A stretch of 64,000 nt of DNA from Rhodothermales bacterium (GCA_040221055.1 JAVJVN010000014.1:363001-427000), one strand, 5' to 3'. Shown: positions 1 to 11,500, counted from the first letter of the stretch. The notes: generated by a model from the letters alone, not told the origin. A program made the numbers and translations.

Positions 1-1556
1 ACTTCCTGGGTTATTCCGCGCCCATTTCCGGTAAAGACCGTACGCCAGCATGGATTCCGGAGCGCCAGTTGCGCGAGCTGTTCCTGCCTCCGTTCCATGA
101 AGCCATGGACGGCGGGCTCCTGACGGTCATGGTGAACTCGTCCGAAATCAACGGCATTCCCGTCCATTCCGACCCGGAAATGCTCACGGACCTGCTTCGC
201 ACCGAGTTGGGATTCGAGGGACTGGCGGTGACGGATTGGGAGGACATCGGCAAGTTGGTCTCGCTGCACAGCGTGGCCGCGACGTACAAGGAGGCCGTGT
301 ACATGAGTGTCCTCGCAGGAATCGACATGGCCATGGTTCCCTATGACTACACCTTCACCGATGCCCTCATCGAACTGGTGCGTGAGGGACGGATTTCCGA
401 GGCGCGGATTGACGAAAGCGTGTACCGGATCCTTTCCGTCAAACAGCGCCTGGGGCTCATGGCGAATCCGCAATCGGAACCCACCATGGCCGGCGACCCG
501 GAAACCCGGGCGGCGAGCCAAGCGGCCAGTCTGGACGCGGCACGCCAGTCCATGACACTGCTCAAGAACAACGGGGTATTGCCTGCGCCTCTCACGGGCA
601 ACATCCTCCTGGCCGGCCCGGCCGCCGAGTACATTCCCATGATGTACGGTTCCTGGACGTACACGTGGCAGGGAAATGATGTCGCCGCCTATCCGGACGA
701 TATCCCCACGTTGCACGATGTACTGGCGGCCCGGGACAGTGCCACGGTGACGCTGGCTCCCTGGGGTGCATCCCATGAGGCGGACCGGCTGCGTGCCTGG
801 GCGTACGGCTCGGATGTGGCAGTGCTCGCGCTCGGGGAAGTGCCTTCCGTCGAGAAGCCGGGAGACATCGAAGACCTCGAATTGCCGGCGGACCAGATCG
901 ACCTGGTCCGGACCGTGGCCGAAACCGGCGTGCCCGTGGTGGTCGTACTCTTCCAGAACCGGCCCCGGATCATCCGGCAGATCGAGCCGATGGTGGATGC
1001 CATCGTGCTGGCGTATCTGCCCGGACCGTTCGGTGCCCAGGCCGTCGTGGAAACCCTGGACGGTACCTGGAATCCGGGAGGGCATCTTCCGTTCACATAT
1101 CCCCGGTTCAGCGGCTCGCTGGTCCCGTACGACCACAAGAATTCCGACCGCAACGATGTGTTCAACGCCTGGAATGCGTTCCAGCCCCAATACCCGTTCG
1201 GTCACGGCTTGAGCTACACTACGTTCGACTACACCGACCTGGAGGTGGACGCGCAGGCCTACAACCGCACGGGCACGATCAAGGTCGGCGTGACCATTAC
1301 GAATACGGGTACACGCGCCGGTCGCGATGCGGCGCTGCTCTTCGTCCGGGATCATGTGGCCTCGGTCACGCCTGCGGTCCGGCGGTTGAAGGCATTCGAA
1401 TCCGTGCATCTCGAGCCGGGTGAGCGCCGCCGCCTGAACTGGACGCTGGACCCATCCGCGCTGTCCTTCATCGGCCGGGATCTTACACCGGTGGTCGAGC
1501 CGGGCGTGTTCTCCATCCATGTCGAGGACCTGGAAGTCCAATTTGAACTGGAATGA
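1..1556 (+). CDS. Beta-glucosidase, glycoside hydrolase family 3 (5' end outside window)
   Basis: The open frame runs in from the left edge (frame begins at base 3), so the N-terminus is missing; an internal Met at 69 is not the start. The first residues read FLGYSAP..GKDRT.AWIPERQLRE, typical of the GH3 barrel. The catalytic nucleophile is probably the Asp of LAVTDW (nt 234-236). The second alpha/beta domain follows (near NN.GVLP at nt 565-585), and the end is a fibronectin III-like domain (VTITNTGTRAGRDAALLFV). GH3 enzymes release terminal beta-linked glucose, which fits the GH16 glucanase directly downstream; the two genes overlap by four bases (ATGA), so they are translationally coupled. 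The exact substrate is inferred from context. Confidence 0.9.
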   Translation, partial: FLGYSAPISGKDRTPAWIPERQLRELFLPPFHEAMDGGLLTVMVNSSEINGIPVHSDPEMLTDLLRTELGFEGLAVTDWEDIGKLVSLHSVAATYKEAVYMSVLAGIDMAMVPYDYTFTDALIELVREGRISEARIDESVYRILSVKQRLGLMANPQSEPTMAGDPETRAASQAASLDAARQSMTLLKNNGVLPAPLTGNILLAGPAAEYIPMMYGSWTYTWQGNDVAAYPDDIPTLHDVLAARDSATVTLAPWGASHEADRLRAWAYGSDVAVLALGEVPSVEKPGDIEDLELPADQIDLVRTVAETGVPVVVVLFQNRPRIIRQIEPMVDAIVLAYLPGPFGAQAVVETLDGTWNPGGHLPFTYPRFSGSLVPYDHKNSDRNDVFNAWNAFQPQYPFGHGLSYTTFDYTDLEVDAQAYNRTGTIKVGVTITNTGTRAGRDAALLFVRDHVASVTPAVRRLKAFESVHLEPGERRRLNWTLDPSALSFIGRDLTPVVEPGVFSIHVEDLEVQFELE

Positions 1557-3412
1557 TGAAACTCCTCGGCATGTTTTTCCTGGGGATGCTGTTCGCAGGC
1601 GTTCCCCACGCTGCGGCCCAACAATGGGAATTGGTATGGTCCGACGAATTCGAGGGCGACGGGCTCGTGGACGCGTCGCTATGGGAATACCAGGTGGGTG
1701 CGTCGGGTTGGGGAAACCGGGAACTGCAATTCTATACGGAGGAACGGTTGGAAAACGTCCGGCGGGAGTCGGGCCGGCTGGTCATTGAGGCCCGACGGGA
1801 AGACTATGAGGGAGCCGCCTACACGTCCGGGCGCATCCGTACGCGGGGGAAGGGGGACTGGTTGTATGGACGGATTGAAGTCCGGGCCAAACTTCCGGCC
1901 GGACTGGGAACGTGGCCGGCCATCTGGATGCTGGCCACGGACAGCGATCATGGGGATGGTGGATGGCCGGATATGGGAGAAATCGACATCATGGAGGCCG
2001 TCGGACACGATCCGGGGAGGACCCATTCGGCCATCCACACGAACGCCCTGAATCACAGCCTGGGGACGAATCCGTTCGCTACCCGCGCGGTACCGACCTC
2101 AACCACTGAATTCCATGACTATGCCATGGAATGGACGCCGAAGCGGATTACCACGTTCGTGGATGGCGTTCCGAACCTGGTTTTCGATCGCAACGGAGCG
2201 GACTGGCGCCGATGGCCGTTCGACCGGCCGTTCCACCTCATCCTGAATATCGCCGTCGGCGGTACATGGGGTGGGGCCCAGGGCGTGGATCCGACCGCCT
2301 TCCCGACCCGGATGGAAATCGAGTACGTCCGGGTGTACGAAGACCTTGCCGGTCCTCCGGAGGTGGGGCTCTTCGGGTTGACCGATCCGGCCGTGGTTCC
2401 GGCCGGGGGCACCCTCGACCTGAACGCCACGGCCACCGATCCCGCATCGACCATTGAAAACCTCACCATCCTGCAGGGCGATGGCGTTCTGGCCGAGGCT
2501 CAAGCAGGAGCCGTTGCCGTATCCCTGGACAACCTGCATCCGGGCTGTTATGAGGTGCGTGCTGTGGCCGAGGATGCCGATGGCTGGACCGGGGAGTCGG
2601 CGCGCATTCCGGTCCAGGTGGGTGATGCCTGTGGTCAGGCCCCCTATTTGATGCGAGCGCACCCCGTGCCGGGTCGGGTCCAGGCGGAATATTACGATCT
2701 CGGTGGACCGGGCGTGGGCTATTCCGACATTTCGTCGATCAATACCGGCGGGACCATCCGGATGTCAGAGGGCGTCGATATCGGTCTGTCCGGCGATGTC
2801 GGGGGCGGTCATGCCATCCAGGATGTCACGCGGCGCGAGTGGGTGGCCTATACGGTCCATGCGGCCGAGGCGGGGTCGTACCGGTTGTCGGCGCGACTGT
2901 CGGCAATGTCCGCCGGGACGCTCGATATCCACGTCAATGGAGCGTCCACCGCCGAGCCCCTGTCATTCCAGGCCACCAACTCTGAGACCCTTTTCCGGAC
3001 CGCCGTGTTGGATTCCGTGTGGCTGGAAGCCGGGACGAACCGCATCCGGATTGGCTTCACGGGCCTGGGAGTGCGATTGAACTGGTTTGAACTCGTTGCC
3101 GCCACGTCAACGTCTGTCGAATCATCCACGGGAGCGCTTCCGGATGGAGGACCCTGGTTGGAATCCGTGTACCCGAATCCGTTCGGGCGAACCTTGCATG
3201 TCGTCATGAGCGGCCGGACCGCCGGTACACTGCGTGCCGAACTGTTCGATACGCTCGGACGGTCGGTATGGGCGGCTGCCGCCGATATCGACCGACAAAC
3301 CGTCAAAATGGATATCCCGGCCCTGCCTGCGGGAGCCTACGTGCTCCGGTTGGAAATGGGCGGGGTCATTCGTGACCAAGTGATTGTTGGAGGGATCAAC
3401 CCTGCATCTTAA
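1553..3412 (+). CDS. Secreted GH16 beta-glucanase (laminarinase-like) with CBM and T9SS sorting domain
   Basis: 619 residues. A signal peptide ends near residue 22 (MMKLLGMFFLGML...AAAQ). The GH16 catalytic domain spans about 25-265 and carries the signature GEIDIME, giving Glu143 as nucleophile and Glu148 as acid/base. An Ig-like stretch (about 270-355) is followed by a CBM6-like beta-sandwich (about 370-520; starts VQAEYYDLGGPGVGYSD, ends RLNWFEL) and a C-terminal T9SS type A sorting domain (about 540-619; YPNPFGRTLHV...LFDTLGRSV...LPAGAYVLRLE). The enzyme should cut internal beta-1,3 or mixed beta-glucan bonds at the cell surface or outside. The start overlaps the GH3 stop by four bases. 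Confidence 0.92.
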   Translation: MMKLLGMFFLGMLFAGVPHAAAQQWELVWSDEFEGDGLVDASLWEYQVGASGWGNRELQFYTEERLENVRRESGRLVIEARREDYEGAAYTSGRIRTRGKGDWLYGRIEVRAKLPAGLGTWPAIWMLATDSDHGDGGWPDMGEIDIMEAVGHDPGRTHSAIHTNALNHSLGTNPFATRAVPTSTTEFHDYAMEWTPKRITTFVDGVPNLVFDRNGADWRRWPFDRPFHLILNIAVGGTWGGAQGVDPTAFPTRMEIEYVRVYEDLAGPPEVGLFGLTDPAVVPAGGTLDLNATATDPASTIENLTILQGDGVLAEAQAGAVAVSLDNLHPGCYEVRAVAEDADGWTGESARIPVQVGDACGQAPYLMRAHPVPGRVQAEYYDLGGPGVGYSDISSINTGGTIRMSEGVDIGLSGDVGGGHAIQDVTRREWVAYTVHAAEAGSYRLSARLSAMSAGTLDIHVNGASTAEPLSFQATNSETLFRTAVLDSVWLEAGTNRIRIGFTGLGVRLNWFELVAATSTSVESSTGALPDGGPWLESVYPNPFGRTLHVVMSGRTAGTLRAELFDTLGRSVWAAAADIDRQTVKMDIPALPAGAYVLRLEMGGVIRDQVIVGGINPAS

Positions 3413-3482
3413 CCATATCTTCATGAAAACCTTTTCATTCACCTGTTCCATCTTGGTAGATTCAGGCTGTGAAATCGTTTTC

Positions 3483-3494
3483 ATGCGATCGCAT
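3483..3494. promoter_or_regulatory. 12-bp perfect palindrome upstream of the T9SS binding-protein gene
   Basis: ATGCGATCGCAT is a perfect palindrome ending 20 bases before the start codon at 3515. It could be an operator, or chance. The 102-bp gap also holds a small hairpin (ATGAAAA-CC-TTTTCAT, 3423-3438) just after the GH16 stop, and a purine-rich ribosome site (AAAGAGG) before the start codon. Confidence 0.3.
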
Positions 3495-3514
3495 CCAATT
3501 CCAAAGAGGTACAT

Positions 3515-5761
3515 ATGTACAAACCTGCTACCATGGGCCGCCTGTCCGCACTGCTGACCCTGTTTGCCCTGTTCCTGATGACTGCGCCCACTACCGTGGC
3601 GCAGGATACCGCAGAACCGCTCGGGGATGATTTCATCCTGTTTTTCGATGGTCCGAATGTGCTCATTCCGACCGTCAATCCGCAGGTTGTGTCCGATCCG
3701 TTGAACCCGGCCAGCGACAACCGCGTCGCCAAATTCAATTACGGCAACTGGTCTGCCGGTGGATTCCAGTGGGGTCGCAATGTAGGCGTCGACATGACGG
3801 CCAACGTATCCGAGAATGCCGGGGAGGGGGACACGTTGTACGTATCGCTGCTCGTGGACCCGGCCAATGCCGGAATGCCGGGCGTGTCATTGACCATTTT
3901 CGACAAGACCGACGACAGCACGGCACGTGACGGCAGCGCGGACCTGCATATGCGTCTGCAGTGGCCCATTCCGGAAGCCCTTCGGGACGGCACGTGGCAT
4001 GATCTGGCCATTCCGCTGCCTCCCACAACCGCCGCCGCATTGAACGCTGCCAAGGACGGCATGGATGTCAACGGTGCTCCCCTTGCCACACCGCTCGATG
4101 ACAATGCCGCCAATTGGTCCTACGGTGGTGCCTGGTCCCTGGGTGGATTCGGCGTATGGGCTCCCGGCGAATGTGTGGATGCCGCCTGTTTCGCCGAATT
4201 CCAGTGGGATGCGGTCCAGGCCTTGACGGTCTTCTTCGACAACAGCTCCGGCGGTGGCCCCATTTACCTGGATAACGTCTACATCGGTGGACCGGGAACG
4301 GACGTTTCTGCGGCTACCGCAGTTCCGGCTCCCATGGCGGGCGTTTCGTTCTCCACGGACGGCGACGAAAACGTTGTTTCCTGGAGCCACAATCCTGAAT
4401 TCGGCGGATACAACGTGTACGTGAGTGAGTCGGCCATCACGTCCGCGTCGCTGCTGGCCGGTGAGGCCACGCTGCTCACGTCGTTGCCGTTCAGCGCGAC
4501 TTCCTTCGAAGCACGGCATTCGTTCGAGGTCCCCCACGGCTCGCTGGCTCCCATGCCGCTGTACTATGCCGTGACCTCCAAGAGCATGTTCGGCGTTGAG
4601 AACACCGACGTGTCTGCGGCCTCGCAGCTGGTGGAGAACGATGAACTGCCCGTGCAGCCGTACATCCTGATGGCCACGGACGATGAAGCCAACGTCATCT
4701 TCGACAATGTGGCCGCTGGCGTCGTTTCCGATGCCGGCTTCCCGGATGTCGCCCCGTTCGTAGTCAACCAGGCACGCTCCCGTGCGGGCGATGCGCCGCT
4801 GCCGACCGACGATGCCGACTTCAGCGCCACCATCAAGGTGACGGCCGACCGGCTCGGATTCATGTATGCCTATGTGGACGTCACGGACGACACGGGCACC
4901 TTCGGTGGTCCGACGACCACGGGCGGGGACACCTGGAATGTGGATTCGTTCGAAATGACCCTCGGCCTGTACGATGTGCGCGACGTTGCTGGCGGCTCCA
5001 TTCTGGGCGGTTCGCCCCACATTGCGTACCAGCGCGGTGCAGCCCCGGACTACCAGTTCCGATTCGCCATCCTGGCCGATGAAGCCGGAAACGTGGTCGG
5101 TACGTCGGTACACTCCGCATCCGATCCGAACAATGGCGGCGGTGTGACCGGCGAAATCCAGGGCGGCGGCGGCGTCGGCGAAATCGTCACCGACGGTTCC
5201 GGCAATGCCATCGGATGGCGTCTGCTGGTCGCCTTCCCGTTCGAGTCCATCATTGACCCTGCAAGCGACGTGCCCTATGTGGTGCCCGAAGGGACGGAGT
5301 TGGATCTCGTGCCGTTCAACATCGCATTCAACGATGCCGATGGTGGCCCGCGTGAGTCCCAGGTACTCTGGACGACGCGTTCGAGCGCCGGCGCATCCTG
5401 GTGGGCCAATCCGTCGACGTGGATGACCACGGCCATCGCCGGTCGTGCACTCGCCACCAATACGGAAGAGCCTGTCTCTGCCGAGCAACCCTTCCAGTTC
5501 GCGTTGGAGCAGAACTATCCCAACCCGTTCAATCCGTCAACCACCATTGCCTTCTCGCTGGCACAAGCTGAGAACGTACGCGTGACCGTGTACAACGTAC
5601 TTGGACAGCGCGTAGCCACTCTGTTGGATGGCAAGGCCATGCCGGCGGGCATGCATGCGGTGGACTTCCAGGCGGGTGCACTGCCCTCGGGAATGTACCT
5701 TTACCGACTGGAAGCGGGTTCACAGTTCGTTCAGACGCGCAGCATGATGTTGCTCAAGTAA
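3515..5761 (+). CDS. Secreted multi-domain carbohydrate-binding protein with T9SS sorting domain
   Basis: 748 residues with a signal peptide (about 1-29, cleavage after VAQ). Residues about 40-250 look like a galactose-binding-type beta-sandwich. About 275-370 resembles a fibronectin III fold (VSWSHNPEFGGYNVYVSES). About 385-630 resembles a CBM9/DOMON-type domain (starting YILMATDDEANVIFDN). The C-terminus is a textbook T9SS type A tag (ALEQNYPNPFNPSTTI...VYNVLGQRVATLLDG...LPSGMYLYRLEAG). No catalytic motif was recognised, so a surface glycan-binding role, possibly standing in for the missing SusD, is an inference. It lies seven bases before the TonB receptor gene. Domain assignments come from reading alone. 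Confidence 0.75.
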   Translation: MYKPATMGRLSALLTLFALFLMTAPTTVAQDTAEPLGDDFILFFDGPNVLIPTVNPQVVSDPLNPASDNRVAKFNYGNWSAGGFQWGRNVGVDMTANVSENAGEGDTLYVSLLVDPANAGMPGVSLTIFDKTDDSTARDGSADLHMRLQWPIPEALRDGTWHDLAIPLPPTTAAALNAAKDGMDVNGAPLATPLDDNAANWSYGGAWSLGGFGVWAPGECVDAACFAEFQWDAVQALTVFFDNSSGGGPIYLDNVYIGGPGTDVSAATAVPAPMAGVSFSTDGDENVVSWSHNPEFGGYNVYVSESAITSASLLAGEATLLTSLPFSATSFEARHSFEVPHGSLAPMPLYYAVTSKSMFGVENTDVSAASQLVENDELPVQPYILMATDDEANVIFDNVAAGVVSDAGFPDVAPFVVNQARSRAGDAPLPTDDADFSATIKVTADRLGFMYAYVDVTDDTGTFGGPTTTGGDTWNVDSFEMTLGLYDVRDVAGGSILGGSPHIAYQRGAAPDYQFRFAILADEAGNVVGTSVHSASDPNNGGGVTGEIQGGGGVGEIVTDGSGNAIGWRLLVAFPFESIIDPASDVPYVVPEGTELDLVPFNIAFNDADGGPRESQVLWTTRSSAGASWWANPSTWMTTAIAGRALATNTEEPVSAEQPFQFALEQNYPNPFNPSTTIAFSLAQAENVRVTVYNVLGQRVATLLDGKAMPAGMHAVDFQAGALPSGMYLYRLEAGSQFVQTRSMMLLK

Positions 5762-5767
5762 TCAACC

Positions 5768-8527
5768 ATGCGATTGTTCATCACGATCCTGTTGTGTGCA
5801 GTAACCGGTGTGGCCGCGGCTTCCGCGGCCGCACCGGGATCTGACGACACCGCCCAATATGGCAAGATCGCCGGCAGGGTCGTGGATGCGGCCACAGGAA
5901 CGCCGTTGCCGGGTGTGAATGTGGTCCTGGCGGGTACACTGCAGGGCACATCCACTGACCTGAACGGAGAGTACAATATCATCCGGATTACACCCGGTAC
6001 GTACGTGGTCCGCGCCACGTACATCGGTTTTGCGACCTCGGTAGTGGAAAACGTGGAGGTGGTCATCGATCAGACCACGCGCGTGGATTTCTCGCTTCAG
6101 GAAGAGATTTTTGAAGGGCAGGAAATCGTCATCACCGCCGAGCGGGGCATTGTGGAGATGGATCGCACCACCACAACCGCCGTCGTGAGTGCCGAACAAT
6201 TGGAAGCGCTTCCCGTGACCGGGATTGCGGATGCCATCAACCTGCAGGCCGGGGTGGTGGATGGACGCTTCCGTGGCGGACGGAGTGGGGAAGTGGCCTA
6301 CCTGGTCAATGGCGTACCCATCAATAATGCATTCAACAACCAGGCCTCGTTCGAAATCGAGCAGAACATGGTTTCCACCCTGCAGGTCATAAGCGGGGTG
6401 TTCAATGCCGAGTACGGTCAGGCCCAGTCCGGGGTCGTGAACGTCGTGACCAAGGATGTGCCCGGGACCTGGACCGGTTCTGTTCTGGCCTATGCCGGCA
6501 CGCTGGTTTCGGACCGGCGACTGGAGTTCGTACAACGGACGACGGGGCCCGGTAATGCGTTGTCTGCCTCCGATTTCGAGCCGGGATTCGTCTCCTATTC
6601 CGAAGCCGCGCCCCTGGACAACGTGAAGGACATTCAGTTCTCCGTGGGCGGTCCGCTTCTTCGCGAGCGGATTGGCATCCAGTTGACCGCCCGCCGATTC
6701 GAGGATCAGGGGTATTTCTACGGTCGGGCGTTGTTCGTTCCGTCCGACTCGTCCACCGGCCTGACGACCGGGCGCGATCCGTCCACATGGCGGATTGAAT
6801 CGAACGGGGATGGCGACCTGGTGTCCATGGGGACCACCGAACGGACCTCCATCAATGCCAGCCTGACGGCGCGGTTGACCACGGCCATCCGGTTCGAATA
6901 CAACATGTTCTTCCAGGATGGGCAATTCTTCCCGTTCAACGAGCAGGCGAAATACGTACCGGGAGGCATAAACACCGGGTACTTCGGCAGCCAGACCCAC
7001 ATTGCGTCACTCCGGTACACGGCTGGCGCGAAGGCGTTCGGCAGCACGTCCTACAGCTACCTGCGCGACAAGTACGACAGCTATCTTTACGAGGACCCGA
7101 CCGACTCCCGGTACCAGTGGCCGCAGAAACGGAATCTGGAAGGCCAGAATGCGTACGACGTGGGTGGAAATGACCTTTTCACCGATGACCAGCTGACGGA
7201 AACGCATACATTGCTGACCGATTTCTCGGGCCAGATCAACAACAACCATCTGGTCAAGGGGGGCATGATGGTCCGGTTGCACAGCCTGGACAACCGCTCC
7301 TTCGGCATAGAGCGGTCGGCCCGGACGAACAATGAACCGCGGATTTCGCCGGACCGCTTCGCGGACAACCGGCTGACGGCCCGTCCCATGGAGTTCTCAG
7401 CCTATCTGCAGGACAAAATGGAGTTCACGGGACTCATTGTGAATGCCGGACTCCGGTTCGATTACTTCAACCCGGATTACGACATCCCGCTGGATTGGCG
7501 TCAGGCGCAGGCCACGTACATTGATGACCCGGCGAACCCCGCCGATTCCCTGCTGAACCGTACGGGCGCTGACGTCAACATGCAGCTCAGTCCTCGGATA
7601 GGCATTGCATTCCCCATCTCGTCCACAGGCGTCATGCGTTTCTCCGCAGGCCTGTTCTTCCAGATTCCCCAGCTGGCCCTGCTCTACACGAACCCCGAAT
7701 ACGAGGTCAATCCGCAAGCCGGATCCACCCAGTTCGGGAACGCGGCCCTCGAGCCCGAGCGGACGCTGGCCTTCGAAGTCGGCCTGCAACAGGGGCTGAC
7801 CGACAACGTGGGACTGGAACTCACCATTTTCTCCAAGGACGTCCGCAACCTGACGGGTCAGGAAATCCTGCGGACCCCGAACGGGGATTTTGCCATCCGG
7901 TGGATGAACCGGGATTACGGCACCATCCGCGGGCTCACGTTCTCGATGTTCGACAAGCCGGGCGGCCGCGTGAGTTGGACGTTCGATTATACCCTGCAAT
8001 TCGCCGAAGGCACGGCCTCCGATCCCGGAGAAGCGTTCGGTCGCCAGCAGTCCGGGTTGGATGCCATCCTGTCGCTGGTCCGGTTGAACTGGGACCGCCG
8101 CCACGTCTTCAACAACACCATCACGGTGGAGCCTATTGAGGGCCTGTCGGTCACCGTGGTGAACCGTCTGCGCAGCGGCGAGCCCTACACGACCACGCGC
8201 GGTTTCGTCCGCTCGTCTGAACCCAACAATGCCGACCGCCCGCTTCAGTTCTGGTCGGACCTTCGTACCTACTGGCGCCCGACGTTCATCCGGTCCGACA
8301 TCCAGTTGTTCGTGCAGGTGAAGAACCTGTTCGACAACGTCGTCGAATATGCCGTGTACTCCACGACCGGTCAGGCCAATGAAGCCCTCGAAAAAGAACT
8401 CTTCCGCCGTACGGGCTCCCAGATCGGTGGTCTGAACTCCCTCGACGAGTTCTATTACCGCCAGGGCTGGTATGCACCGCCGCGTGAAGTGAGCCTCGGA
8501 ATCCAAATGACGTTCTCCAATCAATGA
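5768..8527 (+). CDS. TonB-dependent outer-membrane receptor, CarboxypepD_reg type (SusC/Oar-like)
   Basis: 919 residues. A signal peptide (about 1-21) is followed by a CarboxypepD_reg-like domain (about 35-120; GKIAGRVVDAATGTPLPGVNV...GEYNI..I.PGTYVVRATYIGF), a plug domain (about 135-240; ALPVTGIADAINLQAGVV...GVFNAEYGQAQSGVVNVVTK) and a beta-barrel to the C-terminus. It should import oligosaccharide across the outer membrane using TonB energy. No SusD gene follows. The last four bases overlap the start of the next gene (ATGA). Neighbouring GH3 and GH16 enzymes suggest beta-glucan oligomers as cargo, but the barrel itself does not prove it. Confidence 0.88.
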   Translation: MRLFITILLCAVTGVAAASAAAPGSDDTAQYGKIAGRVVDAATGTPLPGVNVVLAGTLQGTSTDLNGEYNIIRITPGTYVVRATYIGFATSVVENVEVVIDQTTRVDFSLQEEIFEGQEIVITAERGIVEMDRTTTTAVVSAEQLEALPVTGIADAINLQAGVVDGRFRGGRSGEVAYLVNGVPINNAFNNQASFEIEQNMVSTLQVISGVFNAEYGQAQSGVVNVVTKDVPGTWTGSVLAYAGTLVSDRRLEFVQRTTGPGNALSASDFEPGFVSYSEAAPLDNVKDIQFSVGGPLLRERIGIQLTARRFEDQGYFYGRALFVPSDSSTGLTTGRDPSTWRIESNGDGDLVSMGTTERTSINASLTARLTTAIRFEYNMFFQDGQFFPFNEQAKYVPGGINTGYFGSQTHIASLRYTAGAKAFGSTSYSYLRDKYDSYLYEDPTDSRYQWPQKRNLEGQNAYDVGGNDLFTDDQLTETHTLLTDFSGQINNNHLVKGGMMVRLHSLDNRSFGIERSARTNNEPRISPDRFADNRLTARPMEFSAYLQDKMEFTGLIVNAGLRFDYFNPDYDIPLDWRQAQATYIDDPANPADSLLNRTGADVNMQLSPRIGIAFPISSTGVMRFSAGLFFQIPQLALLYTNPEYEVNPQAGSTQFGNAALEPERTLAFEVGLQQGLTDNVGLELTIFSKDVRNLTGQEILRTPNGDFAIRWMNRDYGTIRGLTFSMFDKPGGRVSWTFDYTLQFAEGTASDPGEAFGRQQSGLDAILSLVRLNWDRRHVFNNTITVEPIEGLSVTVVNRLRSGEPYTTTRGFVRSSEPNNADRPLQFWSDLRTYWRPTFIRSDIQLFVQVKNLFDNVVEYAVYSTTGQANEALEKELFRRTGSQIGGLNSLDEFYYRQGWYAPPREVSLGIQMTFSNQ

Positions 8528-11500
8528 AACGGGCTCTCCGATACTTCATTCCGTTCCTGATCCTGGCCGCCTTCGCAACGCACGTGGCCGAGGCCCGGCA
8601 GGATATTCCCAAGGAGAACCGGGGCTCGGAGTTCCTGATTGCCCGCGGCATCCTGGACGGGAATCTGATTGAAACGAACTTCCGCAACCACGGCGAACTG
8701 TCCCGTTGGAACGATCAGCCGTGGGGGGTATGGCCCCGGGGCATCGGGGGACGACACATTGATGGCATCGGCATCATGGCCGCCGGCCGGGTGAACGCCG
8801 AGCGCCAGAAATGGCCGTTCTACGGAGGCAAGCCCGATACGCTCGTGAACCCGGTCATCCTGACGTACCGCGATGCCGGTAAACGACTGGGTCCCACGGG
8901 TGAAATCTGGGGCTGGCTCCCGCTGCGGGGATTCCACAACCCGAATCGCATAAATGCCCTGGGTCAACTCGAGCCCGTTCCGGCCCTGAGTGACGACCCG
9001 ACTTCCTGGCCCTCGTTCTGGCCGGACCGCCTGGACAATCCGGACGATCCCGGTTGGGCCGGTCAATGGAACGGCTTCTTCGGTCGCGATGTCTTCAACG
9101 CGGATCTTGAGAGCTACTACGTCATGGATGACTGGTCGGACCGGGAATACCATGTGTCATCCGTTACCGGGCAGCCATTCAGTCAGTGGGGCGTGTTCTA
9201 TCCCTCTCCGTCCGACTCCACCATCGGTGGAATGGGGCTGCAGAACCAGGTGCGCATTTTCCAGTGGGCCAACATTCTCGCCGAGGATGCCATGTTCATC
9301 CTGTACCGGCTCACGAACCGGTCCGAAACGGATTACCGGTACAATCTGGCCGGCGATCAGGGCATGTTCTTCTCCCAGATCATGGATTATGGACTGGGCA
9401 ATGAAGAAGGTGACGAGACCGCGGCGTTCGATGCCCAGCAGGACGTCACCTTCGGATGGGACCAGGACGGGATCGGTCAGCGCCAGGACGGTACGCTGTA
9501 CGACCTGGGCTATACCGGCTTCGCCTTCCTGGAGAGCCCTTCGCGCGCCGAGGACGGGCTGGACAATGATGAGGACGGCATGTTCGACGAGTCCCGGTTC
9601 AGCGGTCCGGGGCAGCGGATTGTCGGCCAGGATCAGATCCGGCTCGCACTCGCTGCGAATCACGACCTCACTGCATTCGAGGCCAAGTACGGCCCGGTTG
9701 AAGAACGGCCGGCGTTCCGCGCCGGTGTCTGGTGGACCGGGGATGAGAACCTGGATTGGGTCGGGTTCACCGATGACAACGGAAACGGCACACACGAAGA
9801 AGGCGAAGCCATCAACAACGACGTCGGCCGCGACGGAAAGGGACCATTCGACCTGAATTACCCGGGTCCGGATGACGGAGAGGCCGACGGCATCCCCACG
9901 CCGGGCGAGCCCAACTTCGATGAACTGGACGTGGACGAATCGGACATGATCGGCCTGACCGGGTTCGACCTGTCGTCCCGTCCGTTCTACGAGAACGGGG
10001 ACAATCTGCGCGACGATACATGGATGTTCGATCGCATCCTGAACTTTGCCCAGTTCCCGCTCGGCACGCCGGCCGATGCGTTCGAAGCCGATATCGAGCC
10101 CTTCATCCTGTTCGTATCGGGTCCGGTCAACCTGATGGCCGGAGCGACGGACTTCTTCTCCACCGCATGGGTGTTCGGGGAAGACGAGACGGACTTCTTC
10201 AAGAATCGCCGGACGGTCCAGAACATCTACGATGCGGATTACAACTTCGCGCAGGCCCCGTTCATGCCGACGCTTACCGCCATCCCGGGAGACGGGCGGG
10301 TGGTGTTGACGTGGGATACGCTCGCCGTGGCCAGCTTTGACCGGTTCAGTCAGGATTTCGACTTCGAAGGATTCAAGCTCTTCAAGGGTACCGATCCGCT
10401 GCTGTCCGACGCACGCCTGATTACCAATGTGGACGGCACGCCCACGTTCTACCGGCCCATCGGTCAGTGGGACCTCGACAACAACATCGCGGGACCCGTT
10501 CCCGTGTTGGAAGGGGAAGGCGTCTACAACATGGGCAGCAACACGGGGCTTTCATTCTTCTACGTGGACGAGAACGTCACGAACGGGATTACCTACTACT
10601 ACGCACTCGTGGCGTACGACCGGGGGATCCTGGAGGATGGTGAACTCTCCATTGATCCCCAGGAGAACACATTCAACATTTCGGTGGACCTGGCGGGGAA
10701 TGTGCTGGGTGTCTCGCAGAACGCCGCCATCGTCGTGCCGCGATCCCGTCCGGCCGGTCTGGTGGACGGTGCGGTCAACGAGGACCTTTCCAGCGTTACG
10801 GTGGGGGTCGGGTCGGGCTCCATGGATGTTCGTGTGGTGGCGGACGCCGATATCCGGCCCGACTCACCGTACCGCGTCCGATTCTATTCGGAAGATGACG
10901 GCAACGACGCAACGGACCTGTATACCACGACGGCGTACGACATCTATGACGTAGCCACCGGCGAAGTCCGAGTCAAGAAGAGCGCGCTCGTGCCGGTTTC
11001 GCCCATGGTGGACGGATTCGTGGTGGAGATCGAGAATTTTGAGGTGCTGCCCGGTGTGGTCACGTTCAATACCGAACGTACCGGTTACGTCGGCAGCATG
11101 GGGACAGCGTCGGAGCTGCACGACCCCGATCCACGTGTCCTGGACGGTGTCGAGTCCAATTGGATTGCCACCATCCGCCCTGACACCACCGGGTTGTTCT
11201 TCCATTCGCCATCCGACTATGAATTGCAGTGGGTGAACCCGGCCGATTCCACGTATCGTCCGCCACGGTTCGGCATCGGATTCCTGTCCACGCCCATCAA
11301 CGTGTTCTCGGTGAACACCTCGGAAAACGTGCTCACCGAGTTGCTCATCCGCGATACGAACAACAACCGGGAGTTCGACGTGGACGACGTGGCCATCATC
11401 GTCGAACGGGATGGCGTCGTACGCAAGTTCCGTTACCGGGTATCGTTCCACGTGCCGGAAGGCGAAGCATCCGTTCCGCCGCAGCCCGGGACCGTACTCC

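Noticed and set aside
3887-5488. Long minus-strand open frame of 533 codons
   Set aside because: It is the antisense shadow of the T9SS binding-protein gene; it has no signal or domain and is Arg/Gly-rich as expected for GC-rich antisense.
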